From CAVURS01 sp963834425 (lineage in GTDB: Bacteria; Actinomycetota; Actinomycetes; Actinomycetales; CAVURS01): a DNA stretch of 64,000 nt. Both the position numbers and the translations under genes were made by a program. Within the stretch, counting starts at the first letter, position 1. The number at the start of each line of letters is the position of its first letter. The notes beneath the pieces were generated by a model. It saw nothing but the letters and a program-made list of their open reading frames with translations, did no database searches and was not told the DNA's origin. The stretch lies in contig CAWIBR010000013.1 of NCBI GenBank assembly GCA_963834425.1, positions 620,001 through 684,000 on the forward strand, written 5' to 3'. Below, piece by piece: positions 8,156 through 15,498 of this stretch.

Positions 8156-8812
8156 ATGCCACTCTCCGAGTCACCATCCGAGCCCGTCCGCGGCGGGTCC
8201 CAGCAGCGTGTCCTGGTGCTCCTGCGCGACACTCGGGGGGCCGCGGTGAAATGGGCCCGCCGGGGACTCGGGCCGGTCACGGTCGTGCCCGGTCTGGCCT
8301 GGACCCTCGTCGTGCCCGCTGGCCCTGCGCGCAGCGCCCCGCCGTACGACGATGAGCTCGCCCTGCTCGGCGGCCGCCCCGTGCCGCGCAGCCTGCGACC
8401 GTGCGCGTCCCTCGTCGCTGACGACGATCGGCTGGCCGTCCAGCTGCAGGGATCGACCTGGCGGGCGGTGACCCGGTGGCTGGTCTGGACCCGAGGGATC
8501 GGGCTGACCCGGGTGCCTGATCTGGAGACGGCGCCCCCTCAGCTGCTGGCCCGGCTCCTGGCGCCGACCCGCACTTCCGGTGACCGGCTGGCCGCGGTCC
8601 TCGCGCGCGATGGCCGGCACCCGGCCCAGGTCGCCGATGCCTTGCTGGAGGCTCTCGCGCTGCCGGGCGTCGGCGTCCTGTCCGGGTCGGTCCGCCCGGG
8701 CGACCTGGTGGGCGCGGTGAGGGTGGAACCCGAGGAGCACCGGGTCGCCCGGTTCGACGCTCAGGTCAGCGACGAGGACCGCGCGGCGCGGGACAGGGGA
8801 GACCGGCGATGA
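8156..8812 (+). CDS. hypothetical protein within the his operon
   Basis: A 218-residue soluble protein between hisB and hisH whose stop overlaps the hisH ATG (ATGA), so translation of the two is probably coupled. It shows VLVLLRDTRGAAVKWARRGL at the start, a WLVWTRGIGLTRVPDL segment, and an acidic/arginine-rich tail. I see no signal peptide, membrane helix or catalytic motif. It does not resemble a known His enzyme. The operon position suggests a role linked to histidine synthesis or to the HisH-HisF complex, but this is only contextual. Confidence 0.75.
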   Translation: MPLSESPSEPVRGGSQQRVLVLLRDTRGAAVKWARRGLGPVTVVPGLAWTLVVPAGPARSAPPYDDELALLGGRPVPRSLRPCASLVADDDRLAVQLQGSTWRAVTRWLVWTRGIGLTRVPDLETAPPQLLARLLAPTRTSGDRLAAVLARDGRHPAQVADALLEALALPGVGVLSGSVRPGDLVGAVRVEPEEHRVARFDAQVSDEDRAARDRGDRR

Positions 8813-9450
8813 GTGCCAAGGTCGCGGTTCTGGACTACGGCTGCGGCAACGTCCGCTCCGCCGTCCGCGCGCTGGAGCGCGTGGGTGCCCGGACCGAGCT
8901 GACCGCCCGCCGCGACGTCGTCCTGGAGGCCGACGGGCTCGTCGTGCCCGGCGTCGGCGCATTCGGTGCCTGCCTGACCGCACTCCAGTCGGTGCACGGG
9001 GGCGAGCTCATCGGCCGACGATTGGCGGGCAGCCGGCCGGTCCTCGGGATCTGCGTCGGCATGCAGGTGCTCTTCGACGCATCCACCGAACCGGGGTCCG
9101 AGACGACCCCGGGCCTGGCCGAATGGCCCGGTCAGGTGGAGCGGCTGGAGGCGCCCGTGGTCCCGCACATGGGGTGGAGCCCGGTGTTCGCCCCCCGGGG
9201 GACCCGCTTGCTGCGCGGCGTCGAGGAAGAGCGCTTCTATTTCGTCCACTCCTACGCAGTGCGGCGGTGGGAGCTGGAGACGCCGGCCGAGTCCCCGATC
9301 GCCGCACCGATGGTCACCTGGGCCGAACACGGCGACCGGTTCGTCGCGGCGGTCGAGAACGGCCCGCTCTCGGCGACGCAGTTCCACCCCGAGAAGTCCG
9401 GGGACGCTGGAGCGGTCCTGCTCGAGAACTGGGTTCGTGGGCTCGGATGA
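8809..9450 (+). CDS. hisH: imidazole glycerol phosphate synthase, glutamine amidotransferase subunit
   Basis: A 213-residue class I glutamine amidotransferase that supplies ammonia to HisF. It begins VAVLDYGCGNVRSAVRALER and has the nucleophile elbow PVLGICVGMQVLFDAS with the catalytic Cys, the downstream FYFVHSYAV, and the His-Glu of the triad in ATQFHPEKSGDAGA. Its ATG overlaps the stop of the hypothetical gene. hisF is not in this window, so the partner is encoded elsewhere. Confidence 0.96.
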   Translation: MSAKVAVLDYGCGNVRSAVRALERVGARTELTARRDVVLEADGLVVPGVGAFGACLTALQSVHGGELIGRRLAGSRPVLGICVGMQVLFDASTEPGSETTPGLAEWPGQVERLEAPVVPHMGWSPVFAPRGTRLLRGVEEERFYFVHSYAVRRWELETPAESPIAAPMVTWAEHGDRFVAAVENGPLSATQFHPEKSGDAGAVLLENWVRGLG

Positions 9451-9454
9451 GCGA

Positions 9455-9460
9455 TAGGTT
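9455..9460 (+). promoter_or_regulatory. -10 element upstream of the priA leader ORF
   Basis: TAGGTT lies six bases before a GTG at 9467 that opens a seven-codon reading frame ending on the priA start codon. The spacing fits a leaderless promoter inside the his operon. Confidence 0.4.
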
Positions 9461-9466
9461 CCGCGC

Positions 9467-9490
9467 GTGAGTGCGAAGGCCCGGCGATGA
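9467..9490 (+). CDS. possible 7-residue leader peptide coupled to priA
   Basis: GTG AGT GCG AAG GCC CGG CGA TGA encodes MSAKARR. Its TGA overlaps the priA ATG as ATGA, the layout of termination-reinitiation coupling. A TAGGTT -10 motif precedes it by six bases. It may simply be spacer carrying the priA ribosome binding site (GAAGG), so I hold it loosely. Confidence 0.3.
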   Translation: MSAKARR

Positions 9491-10230
9491 CCGATCGCCT
9501 GATCCTGCTGCCGGCCGTCGACGTGGCCGACGGGCAAGCAGTTCGCCTGGTTCAGGGCGAGGCCGGCAGCGAGACGCACTATGGCGATCCGCTGGCCGCC
9601 GCCCTCGCCTGGCAAGAGGCCGGCGCCGAGTGGATCCATCTGGTCGACCTCGACGCGGCGTTCGGTCGAGGCGACAACCGCGAGCAGCTCGCCGAGGTCG
9701 TCGGCCGCCTTGACGTTGCGGTCGAGCTCTCCGGTGGGATCCGCGACGACGCGACTCTCGCGGCGGCTCTCGACACCGGCTGTGCGCGGGTCAACCTCGG
9801 CACCGCGGCCCTCGAGGACCCGGACTGGACGGCCGGGGTGATTGCCCGGCACGGAGAGGCGGTGGCGGTCGGGCTGGACGTGCGGGGGACGACGCTCGCG
9901 GCCCGCGGCTGGACCCGCGAGGGCGGCGACCTGTGGGCGACGCTGGCCCGGCTCGACCAGGCCGGCTGCGCCCGCTACGTCGTCACCGACGTCACCAAGG
10001 ACGGCACGCTGCGCGGACCCAACCTCGGTCTCCTGCAGGAGGTGTGCGCGCGCACACCGGCCCCGGTCGTGGCCTCCGGCGGCATCGCCAGCCTGGCCGA
10101 CCTCGAGGCACTGCGCGGCCTCGTCGGCGACGGCGTCGAGGGCGCGATCGTCGGCAAGGCGCTCTACGCGGGGGAGTTCACGCTGCCGCAGGCCCTGGAT
10201 GTCGCCGGCCGCCCGAGCCCGACGAACTGA
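9487..10230 (+). CDS. priA: bifunctional phosphoribosyl isomerase PriA
   Basis: A 247-residue (beta/alpha)8-barrel isomerase. In actinobacteria this protein usually serves both histidine (HisA, ProFAR isomerisation) and tryptophan (TrpF, PRA isomerisation) synthesis. It starts LILLPAVDVADGQAVRLVQG with the catalytic Asp near residue 11, and has VDLDAAFGRGDN, VELSGGIRDD, the second catalytic Asp in VTDVTKDGTLRGPN, and PVVASGGIASLADL with VEGAIVGKALY for phosphate binding. The dual-function call rests on its lineage and on the family's usual behaviour; I see no trpF in the window. Confidence 0.93.
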   Translation: MTDRLILLPAVDVADGQAVRLVQGEAGSETHYGDPLAAALAWQEAGAEWIHLVDLDAAFGRGDNREQLAEVVGRLDVAVELSGGIRDDATLAAALDTGCARVNLGTAALEDPDWTAGVIARHGEAVAVGLDVRGTTLAARGWTREGGDLWATLARLDQAGCARYVVTDVTKDGTLRGPNLGLLQEVCARTPAPVVASGGIASLADLEALRGLVGDGVEGAIVGKALYAGEFTLPQALDVAGRPSPTN

Positions 10231-10278
10231 CCAAAAGCCGCGTCGAGCCCGAGCCGTCCGTACTAGCGTCAGGAAGCG

Positions 10279-10989
10279 ATGACAGCGGACTCGGCGGGCA
10301 TCCCGTTCCCGGGGCGGACCCTGCCGTCGGCGGCCTTCGCAGGGGATGACGGCCGGCCCGATCCCGAGCTGGCGCAAGCGCTGGCTGGTTGGGGGGCCGA
10401 TCAGCTCGACGAGGTGGCCGTGGTGACCGCTCTGGCCGCGGCGCGGTTGTTCGTCGCGGTGGTCCCTGTCGTCGATGAGGGTGCGCATATGGCCCTGATG
10501 ACGGTGACCGGGGTCGATGGTCGACGCGCGCTTCCGGTCTTCACGAGTCCGGACGCACTGCAGCGCTGGCGGGCCGACGCGCGCCCGGTGCCGGTCCCCG
10601 CGCAGCGGGCGGCGCTCTCCGCGGTCGCCGAAGGCTGCGACCTGCTCGACCTGGACCCCGCCGGGCCGGTTCCGTACCTGGTCCGCCGACCGGCCGTCTG
10701 GTGCCTCGGCCGGGATCAGACCTGGCTGCCGTCGTACGCGGATCCGGCTGTGGCACAGGAGATCTCGCAACTCGCGATGGCTCAGGGGCTGCTCGCGCGC
10801 TGCGAACGAGGCGACGGGTCGGAGCTCCGGATCGTGTTGGGAGTGCCGCCGGGTCTGGCCGCGGATGACGTGGCCGCCGTCGTCTCTGGTTTCGAGCGCG
10901 CGATCAGCCGGAGCGAGCGGGTCGCTGAGTGCGTGGACTCAGTCGAGCTGACGCTCCGCTCCCTTGAGGAGCCGACGGGGCACCGATAG
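10279..10989 (+). CDS. SseB family protein
   Basis: A 236-residue protein whose central part matches the SseB N-terminal domain: LFVAVVPVVDEG, then MALMTVTGVDGRRALPVFTS, and further on DLLDLDPAGPVPYLVRRPAV. SseB-like proteins are common, poorly understood cytoplasmic proteins in actinobacteria. An AGGAAG motif precedes the ATG. It follows priA by 48 bases and may be read from the his operon. No enzymatic function can be stated. Confidence 0.8.
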   Translation: MTADSAGIPFPGRTLPSAAFAGDDGRPDPELAQALAGWGADQLDEVAVVTALAAARLFVAVVPVVDEGAHMALMTVTGVDGRRALPVFTSPDALQRWRADARPVPVPAQRAALSAVAEGCDLLDLDPAGPVPYLVRRPAVWCLGRDQTWLPSYADPAVAQEISQLAMAQGLLARCERGDGSELRIVLGVPPGLAADDVAAVVSGFERAISRSERVAECVDSVELTLRSLEEPTGHR

Positions 10990-11036
10990 GCCGGGCCCCG
11001 CGGGTCGTTTCGCGAAATTGTGTGAGGTTTGGCACG

Positions 11037-12341
11037 ATGCCGCTGATGCCTTTCGAGCCATACCGCGCAGTAGTGCGCACAGCAGGGGTGCCTCGGCTCT
11101 TCGTCGTCGGTTTCTTGGCCCGCGCGCCGGTCATCGCGATGAGCGTGGTGCTCACGCTGCACGTTGTCCTCAGCCTGCACCTGGACTACGCCCGCGCCGG
11201 CCTGATCGCCACCGTCCTGACCGTGTCGGCGGCGGTCGGCAGCCCCTGGCGCGGACGGGCGATCGACCGGCTGGGGCTGCGGCGCGCGTTGCTGCCTTCG
11301 ATCGTCCTCGGCGGCGGCATCTGGCTGATCGCGCCCTTCGTCGGGTACGAAGCGTTGCTGGTCATCGCAGCCATCGGTGGCGTCTTCGGGTTGCCGGCCT
11401 TCTCCGTCATCCGCCTCGCCCTGTCGGTGGCCGTCCCTCCGGAGGAGCGACGAGCGGCCCTGGCCCTGGATTCGATCAGCGTCGAACTGGCCTTCATGAC
11501 CGGCCCGGCGCTGGCCGTGCTCGCCGCGACCACCTGGTCGACCGACGGGGTCCTGCTCGTCGTCGGCGCCGCCCAGATGGTGGCCGGCGCTGTGCTCTGG
11601 CTGCTCAACCCGCCGGTGCGCAGCTCCGCGCCCACCGGGTCGAGCCGCGCCGGCCGTGACGGTGACCCCGCTGCTGAGCCGACGACCGGACGAGATTCGG
11701 CTGCGACCCGGCCCCGACACCGCGCAGTCGTCGACCGGTCGCGCCGGGCCTGGTTCACGCCGGCACTGCTCGCGGTCTACGTCGCGGGCACCGGTGCCGC
11801 CCTCGTGCTGGCCGGCAGTGAGGTGGCTGTGGTCGCGCAGCTGCGCCATCTCGGGCATCTGTCCTTCACCAGCGTCGTGTTCGTGATCTGGGGCATCACC
11901 TCGATCGTCGGCGGGTTCGTCTACGGCGCCCTGCACCGGGAGATCGCCCCACCCGTGGTGCTGTTCGGGCTCGCGGTCCTGACCTTGCCGATCGGCCTGG
12001 CGAACGGCCCACTGGGCGTTGCCCTGCTGATCGGGATCTCCGGCCTGTTCTGCGCGCCCGCCCTGACGGCGACCTCCTCCGCGGTGGCGCATCTGGTGCG
12101 CGAGGAGTACCGCGGCGAGGCGATGGGCTGGCAGGGGACGTCCATGACGATCGGTAGCGGTCTGGGCGCGCCCCTGGCCGGCTTCGCCACCGACCGCTGG
12201 GGCCCTGGAGCGGGCTACGTCGCGGCCGGCGCTGTCGGCATCGGGCTGGCCGCACTTGCCGGCGGCATGGCGCTGGCCTTCGCGGGCCGGCGGGTCAGAC
12301 CGACCGGCGGTGGCGAAGGACAGCGACCGCCAGGTCGGTAG
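11037..12341 (+). CDS. MFS transporter
   Basis: About 434 residues with roughly twelve hydrophobic segments in two groups separated by a charged, proline/arginine-rich loop near residues 195-230. It belongs to the major facilitator superfamily; the first half has GSPWRGRAIDRLGLRRAL, matching the loop 2-3 motif (G-x3-D-R-x-G-R-R). The substrate is unknown; efflux is the usual guess for this type. The ATG at 11037 has GAGG upstream; GTG 11022 and ATG 11046 are alternatives. The gene ends inside a 12-base tandem repeat. Confidence 0.85.
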   Translation: MPLMPFEPYRAVVRTAGVPRLFVVGFLARAPVIAMSVVLTLHVVLSLHLDYARAGLIATVLTVSAAVGSPWRGRAIDRLGLRRALLPSIVLGGGIWLIAPFVGYEALLVIAAIGGVFGLPAFSVIRLALSVAVPPEERRAALALDSISVELAFMTGPALAVLAATTWSTDGVLLVVGAAQMVAGAVLWLLNPPVRSSAPTGSSRAGRDGDPAAEPTTGRDSAATRPRHRAVVDRSRRAWFTPALLAVYVAGTGAALVLAGSEVAVVAQLRHLGHLSFTSVVFVIWGITSIVGGFVYGALHREIAPPVVLFGLAVLTLPIGLANGPLGVALLIGISGLFCAPALTATSSAVAHLVREEYRGEAMGWQGTSMTIGSGLGAPLAGFATDRWGPGAGYVAAGAVGIGLAALAGGMALAFAGRRVRPTGGGEGQRPPGR

Positions 12342-12378
12342 TCAGGTCGGCAGTCAGGTCGGCAGCGAGATCGGCGGC
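12331..12378 (+). repeat. 12-bp tandem repeat across the MFS stop codon
   Basis: Three near-perfect copies of CAGGTCGGCAGT start at 12331, 12343 and 12355, followed by a decayed fourth (GAGATCGGCGGC). The stop codon of the transporter (12339-12341) lies in the first copy, so copy number could change only the untranslated part. Confidence 0.75.
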
Positions 12379-12450
12379 GAAGGCCGACGAAGGCGGCGCC
12401 GAGCGGAATACCGGTGCTCCCGTGCCTGCTGATACCCTCGTTGACTGACC

Positions 12451-12471
12451 CACCCGGGTGCTGCCCGGGTG
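12451..12471 (+). promoter_or_regulatory. hairpin in the infC leader
   Basis: CACCCGGG and CCCGGGTG form a perfect 8-bp stem with a 5-base loop (TGCTG). No T-run follows, so it is more likely an RNA structural element than a terminator. Confidence 0.5.
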
Positions 12472-12616
12472 CGCAAAGTGGAGTTTCGCTCCCACCCGCG
12501 TCGAGCGCACATCCGGACCTGGTCGGTCCGCCGTGCAGGTCGCCGGGTCCGGTCACCGCCCGGCATCCCAGCCGGGTTTTCGGCGTACGGCGATGGCCGT
12601 CACCGGAACCGGTGCG

Positions 12617-12655
12617 AGGCTCCCAGTTGCAGGCGGCGACGGGAGCCTTTCTCGT
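12617..12655 (+). terminator. possible attenuator upstream of infC
   Basis: AGGCTCCC (12617-12624) pairs with GGGAGCCT (12641-12648) and is followed by TTCTCGTT. The 8-bp stem with a short T-rich tail about 40 bases before the infC ribosome binding site looks like a leader attenuator. Confidence 0.45.
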
Positions 12656-12692
12656 TGTCGCGGGTCACCCGCTCGACTACGAGGAGAACCAC

Positions 12693-13706
12693 ATCAGCGA
12701 GCCCCGCATCAACGACCGCATCCGGGTCCCCGAGGTCCGGTTGGTCGGCCCCAACGGCGAGCAGGTCGGCATCGTGCGGGTCGAGGACGCCCTTCGGCTG
12801 GCCGCCGAAGCCGACCTCGACCTGGTCGAGGTCGCTCCCAACGCTCGTCCGCCCGTGTGCAAGCTCATGGATTTCGGCAAGTTCAAGTACGAGTCGGCCA
12901 TGAAAGAGCGCGAGGCGCGGCGCAACCAGACCAACACGGTCATCAAGGAGATCAAGCTCCGGCCGAAGATCGACCCGCACGACTACGGCACCAAGAAGGG
13001 CCACGTCGAGCGGTTCCTCAAGGCCGGCGACAAGGTCAAGGTGACGATCATGTTCCGCGGTCGCGAGCAGTCGCGTCCGGAGCTCGGCTTCCGCCTGCTC
13101 CAGAAGCTGGCCGAGGACATCGGCGAGCTCGGTTTCGTCGAGAGCACGCCCAAGCAGGACGGCCGGAACATGATCATGGTGATCGGCCCGACCCGGAAGA
13201 AGGCCGAGGCCAAGGCCGAGGAGCGCCGCCGGCGCGAGCAGGCCCACGCCCAGCGGTCTTCGCACACCGAGGCGTCCGCTCCCGTCGCGGAAGCCGCCGA
13301 GGCACCGACCCCGGCAGCTGCACCTGAGCCCGTCGCCGCGGTGATCCCGGCGCCCGAGCCGACCCAGCCCACCGAGCCCACCGAGCCGGCCGAGCCCACC
13401 GAGACGGTCGAGACGACGGTCGAAGCCACAGACGCGACGCCGGCGGACGCGAGTCCGGCGACGGAGGTCACCCAGGAGGCAACGCAGACACCGGAGGCGA
13501 CGCCAGCCGAGGCGGCTGCGACCACCGAGCCGACAACGACGCCAGCCCGGCCCAAGCCCTCCGTCCCGGCCAAGAAGGCGGCCGTGAAGAAGGCGGCACC
13601 GGCCAAGAAGGCCGCCGCCAAGCCGGCGGGCGCGCCGGCCGGCGCCGCACCCGCAACCAAGACGGCGACCAAGAGCGCCGCCAAGAAGGCCGCCGTCGAG
13701 AGCTGA
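12693..13706 (+). CDS. infC: translation initiation factor IF-3 with long C-terminal tail
   Basis: IF3 binds the 30S subunit, prevents subunit joining and checks the start codon. The conserved body starts ISEPRINDRIRVPEVRLVG and includes VCKLMDFGKFKYE, IKEIKLRPKIDPHDYGTKKG and FLKAGDKVKVTIMFRGRE. I place the start at ATC 12693: GAGGAG ends six bases before it, and a non-canonical AUU/AUC-type start is a known hallmark of infC that lets IF3 repress itself. Residues about 190-337 form an unusual low-complexity tail rich in Ala/Pro/Thr/Glu and ending in KKAAVKKAAPAKKAAAK, a histone-H1-like pattern. rpmI and rplT follow. Confidence 0.93.
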   Translation: MSEPRINDRIRVPEVRLVGPNGEQVGIVRVEDALRLAAEADLDLVEVAPNARPPVCKLMDFGKFKYESAMKEREARRNQTNTVIKEIKLRPKIDPHDYGTKKGHVERFLKAGDKVKVTIMFRGREQSRPELGFRLLQKLAEDIGELGFVESTPKQDGRNMIMVIGPTRKKAEAKAEERRRREQAHAQRSSHTEASAPVAEAAEAPTPAAAPEPVAAVIPAPEPTQPTEPTEPAEPTETVETTVEATDATPADASPATEVTQEATQTPEATPAEAAATTEPTTTPARPKPSVPAKKAAVKKAAPAKKAAAKPAGAPAGAAPATKTATKSAAKKAAVES

Positions 13707-13719
13707 CGGCCCAGATTTC

Positions 13720-13770
13720 GGCGCCACATCGGTGGCGCCGCAGCCCGTGCCGGGACCACGAGGTCCCGGC
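13720..13770 (+). promoter_or_regulatory. two hairpins between infC and rpmI
   Basis: GGCGCCAC (13720-13727) pairs with GTGGCGCC (13732-13739), and GCCGGGACC (13749-13757) pairs with GGTCCCGGC (13762-13770); both stems are perfect with 4-base loops. The second ends just before the rpmI ribosome binding site. They could be partial terminators or the RNA target for L20 feedback, as in other bacteria. Confidence 0.5.
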
Positions 13771-13794
13771 TGATGCGAAGGAGAACGGCGAACC

Positions 13795-13989
13795 ATGCCG
13801 AAGATGAAGACGCACAGTGGTGCGAAGAAGCGCTTCCGGGTGACCGGCAAGGGCAAGATCATGCGTGAGCAGACCAACGTGCGGCACTACCTCGAGCACA
13901 AGTCCTCGCGCCGGACCCGCCGGCTCTCGATGGACGTCGTCGTGGCGCCCGCGGACGCCAAGAAGATCAAGAAGCTGCTCGGCCGCTGA
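13795..13989 (+). CDS. rpmI: 50S ribosomal protein L35
   Basis: A 64-residue, lysine/arginine-rich ribosomal protein of the large subunit. It begins MPKMKTHSGAKKRFRVTGKG, the canonical L35 start, with KIMREQTNVRHYLEHKSSRR and ends KKIKKLLGR. GAAGGAG precedes the ATG at good distance. It lies between infC and rplT, as in nearly all bacteria. Confidence 0.98.
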   Translation: MPKMKTHSGAKKRFRVTGKGKIMREQTNVRHYLEHKSSRRTRRLSMDVVVAPADAKKIKKLLGR

Positions 13990-14094
13990 GGCCGCCTCGT
14001 TCGTCCAGCCAGATCGTCACCAGACCATCCCCCAAACCATCACCCAGACCGTCACCAGACCGGCAGGTCTCAGCAATAGTCAAGGAGCACTCAC

Positions 14095-14487
14095 GTGGCA
14101 CGCGTGAAGCGGGCAGTCAATGCCCAGAAGAAGCGCCGGGTCGTCCTCGAGCGGGCCAGCGGCTACCGCGGGCAGCGCTCGCGGCTGTACCGCAAGGCCA
14201 AGGAGCAGGTCACCCACTCGATGGGTTACGCCTACCGCGACCGCCGCGCCCGCAAGGGTGACTTCCGGCGACTGTGGATCCAGCGGATCAACGCGGCCGC
14301 ACGCGCCAACGGCATGACCTATAACCGGTTCATCCAGGGGCTGAAGGCCGCCGAGGTCGAGGTCGACCGTCGGATGCTGGCCGAGCTGGCCGTCAATGAC
14401 CCGGCAGCGTTCACGACGCTGGTCGAGCTCGCCCGGGCGCACGTGCCCGCCGTCGCGAGCGTCGACGCCGCCGGCGACGCCGCCTGA
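14095..14487 (+). CDS. rplT: 50S ribosomal protein L20
   Basis: A 130-residue large-subunit assembly protein. The GTG start (MARVKRAVNAQKKRR) has AAGGAG upstream. Family motifs include VLERASGYRGQRSRLYRKAK, YAYRDRRARKGDFRRLWIQR and INAAARANGMTYNRFIQGLK. L20 commonly represses its own operon by binding leader RNA. The 105-base gap after rpmI contains repeats of CACCAGACC. Confidence 0.98.
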   Translation: MARVKRAVNAQKKRRVVLERASGYRGQRSRLYRKAKEQVTHSMGYAYRDRRARKGDFRRLWIQRINAAARANGMTYNRFIQGLKAAEVEVDRRMLAELAVNDPAAFTTLVELARAHVPAVASVDAAGDAA

Positions 14488-14536
14488 CCGGCCGGACATC
14501 GCGGCCGGCGAGCTGTACGCACCGCGTCGGGACACC

Positions 14537-15401
14537 GTGCTGACGAACGCCCGCTCCGAGCGGGTCCGTTCGCTGAGCGGCCTGTCCCGGCGGGTCGTGC
14601 GTCAGCGCGCGGGCCGCTTCCTGGCCGAGGGACCCCAAGCGGTCCGCGAGGCCCTCGGCGAGCACGCCCGACGGACCGCAACCGCGAATCCGGGCCTCGT
14701 CCACGAGGTGTTCGCCGACCCCGAGGCCGCTGAGCGGTACGCCGATCTGCTGGGCCGCGCGACCGCGGACGGCGTCGTGGTCACCCTGGCCGGGAACGAC
14801 GTGCTGGCTGCGCTGTCTGACACGGTGCACCCGCAAGGCCTGGTGGCCGTCTGCGACCTGGTCGACCGCCCGCTCGGCGACGTCCTGGCCACCATCGACG
14901 GCCACGCCTCGGCCGGCGCTCATCGCCGTACTGTCCCGCGTTCGCGATCCGGGGAACGCGGGGACGGTCGTCCGGGCCGCCGACGCGGCCGGGGCCGACG
15001 CCGTCGTCCTGACCGACGAGAGCGTCGACATCCACAACCCCAAGTGCGTCCGGGCCAGCGCGGGCAGCCTGTTCCACCTTCCCCTCGCCGTCGGGGCGCC
15101 GTTGGCTGATCTGGTCGAGGAGCTGCGAGCGCGCGGCTGCGCCGTCCTCGCGGCCGACGGCCGACCGGAGGCCGTCGACCTGGACCACCTGCTGGACGCC
15201 GCAGCCGAGGGTGTGGGACCACTCGTGGGTCCGACGGCGTGGATCTTCGGCAACGAGGCGTGGGGGCTCTCCGAGCCGGAGTTGGCGATGGCCGACCAGA
15301 TCGTCCGGGTGCCGATCCACGGCCGGGCCGAGAGCCTCAACCTGGCCGCCGCCGCCGCTGTCTGCCTCTACGCCTCCGCGCGGGTGCGCCGTGCGGCGTA
15401 A
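14537..15401 (+). CDS. SpoU-family rRNA 2'-O-methyltransferase, one +1 frameshift
   Basis: TrmH/SpoU-type RNA ribose methyltransferase, about 287 residues when one base near 14914 is removed. The N-terminal substrate domain has LSRRVVRQRAGRFLAEGPQA and LSDTVHPQGLVAVCDL; after the shift come LIAVLSRVRDPGNAGTVVRA (SpoU motif 1), GPTAWIFGNEAWGLS (motif 2) and VRVPIHGRAESLNLAAAAAV (motif 3, with the knot and AdoMet site). The break lies in CTCGGCCGGCGC. The position after rplT matches TsnR-like Rv1644 in mycobacteria. The target nucleotide is unknown. Confidence 0.88.
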
Positions 15402-15485
15402 CCCGCTGACGGGGGCCTCGCCCGACGAGCCCCGCGAGGAGACAGCTGTCCGGGCGGCTACACCGGCGCAGCCCGTCGAGCAGGC

Positions 15486-15491
15486 TAGAGT
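15486..15491 (+). promoter_or_regulatory. -10 element of the PAS kinase, leaderless start
   Basis: TAGAGT lies seven bases before the chosen ATG at 15499, the same spacing seen before several other genes here; it supports this start over the upstream in-frame GTG at 15391. Confidence 0.45.
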
Positions 15492-15498
15492 CGCGGCC

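Larger units (their letters stand above)
12379..12692 (+). promoter_or_regulatory. infC mRNA leader
   Basis: More than 300 bases without a convincing gene precede infC. They contain a GATACCCT element that could act as a -10, a GC-rich hairpin (12451-12471), a second hairpin followed by a short T-rich run (12617-12655), and finally GAGGAG six bases before the ATC start. A long structured leader ahead of infC-rpmI-rplT is a common site of autoregulation by IF3 or L20 in bacteria; here that is inferred from architecture. Confidence 0.45.

Noticed and set aside
12331..12378. Possible CRISPR array
   Set aside because: The repeats are 12 bases, directly adjacent and without spacers; no cas genes are in the window.
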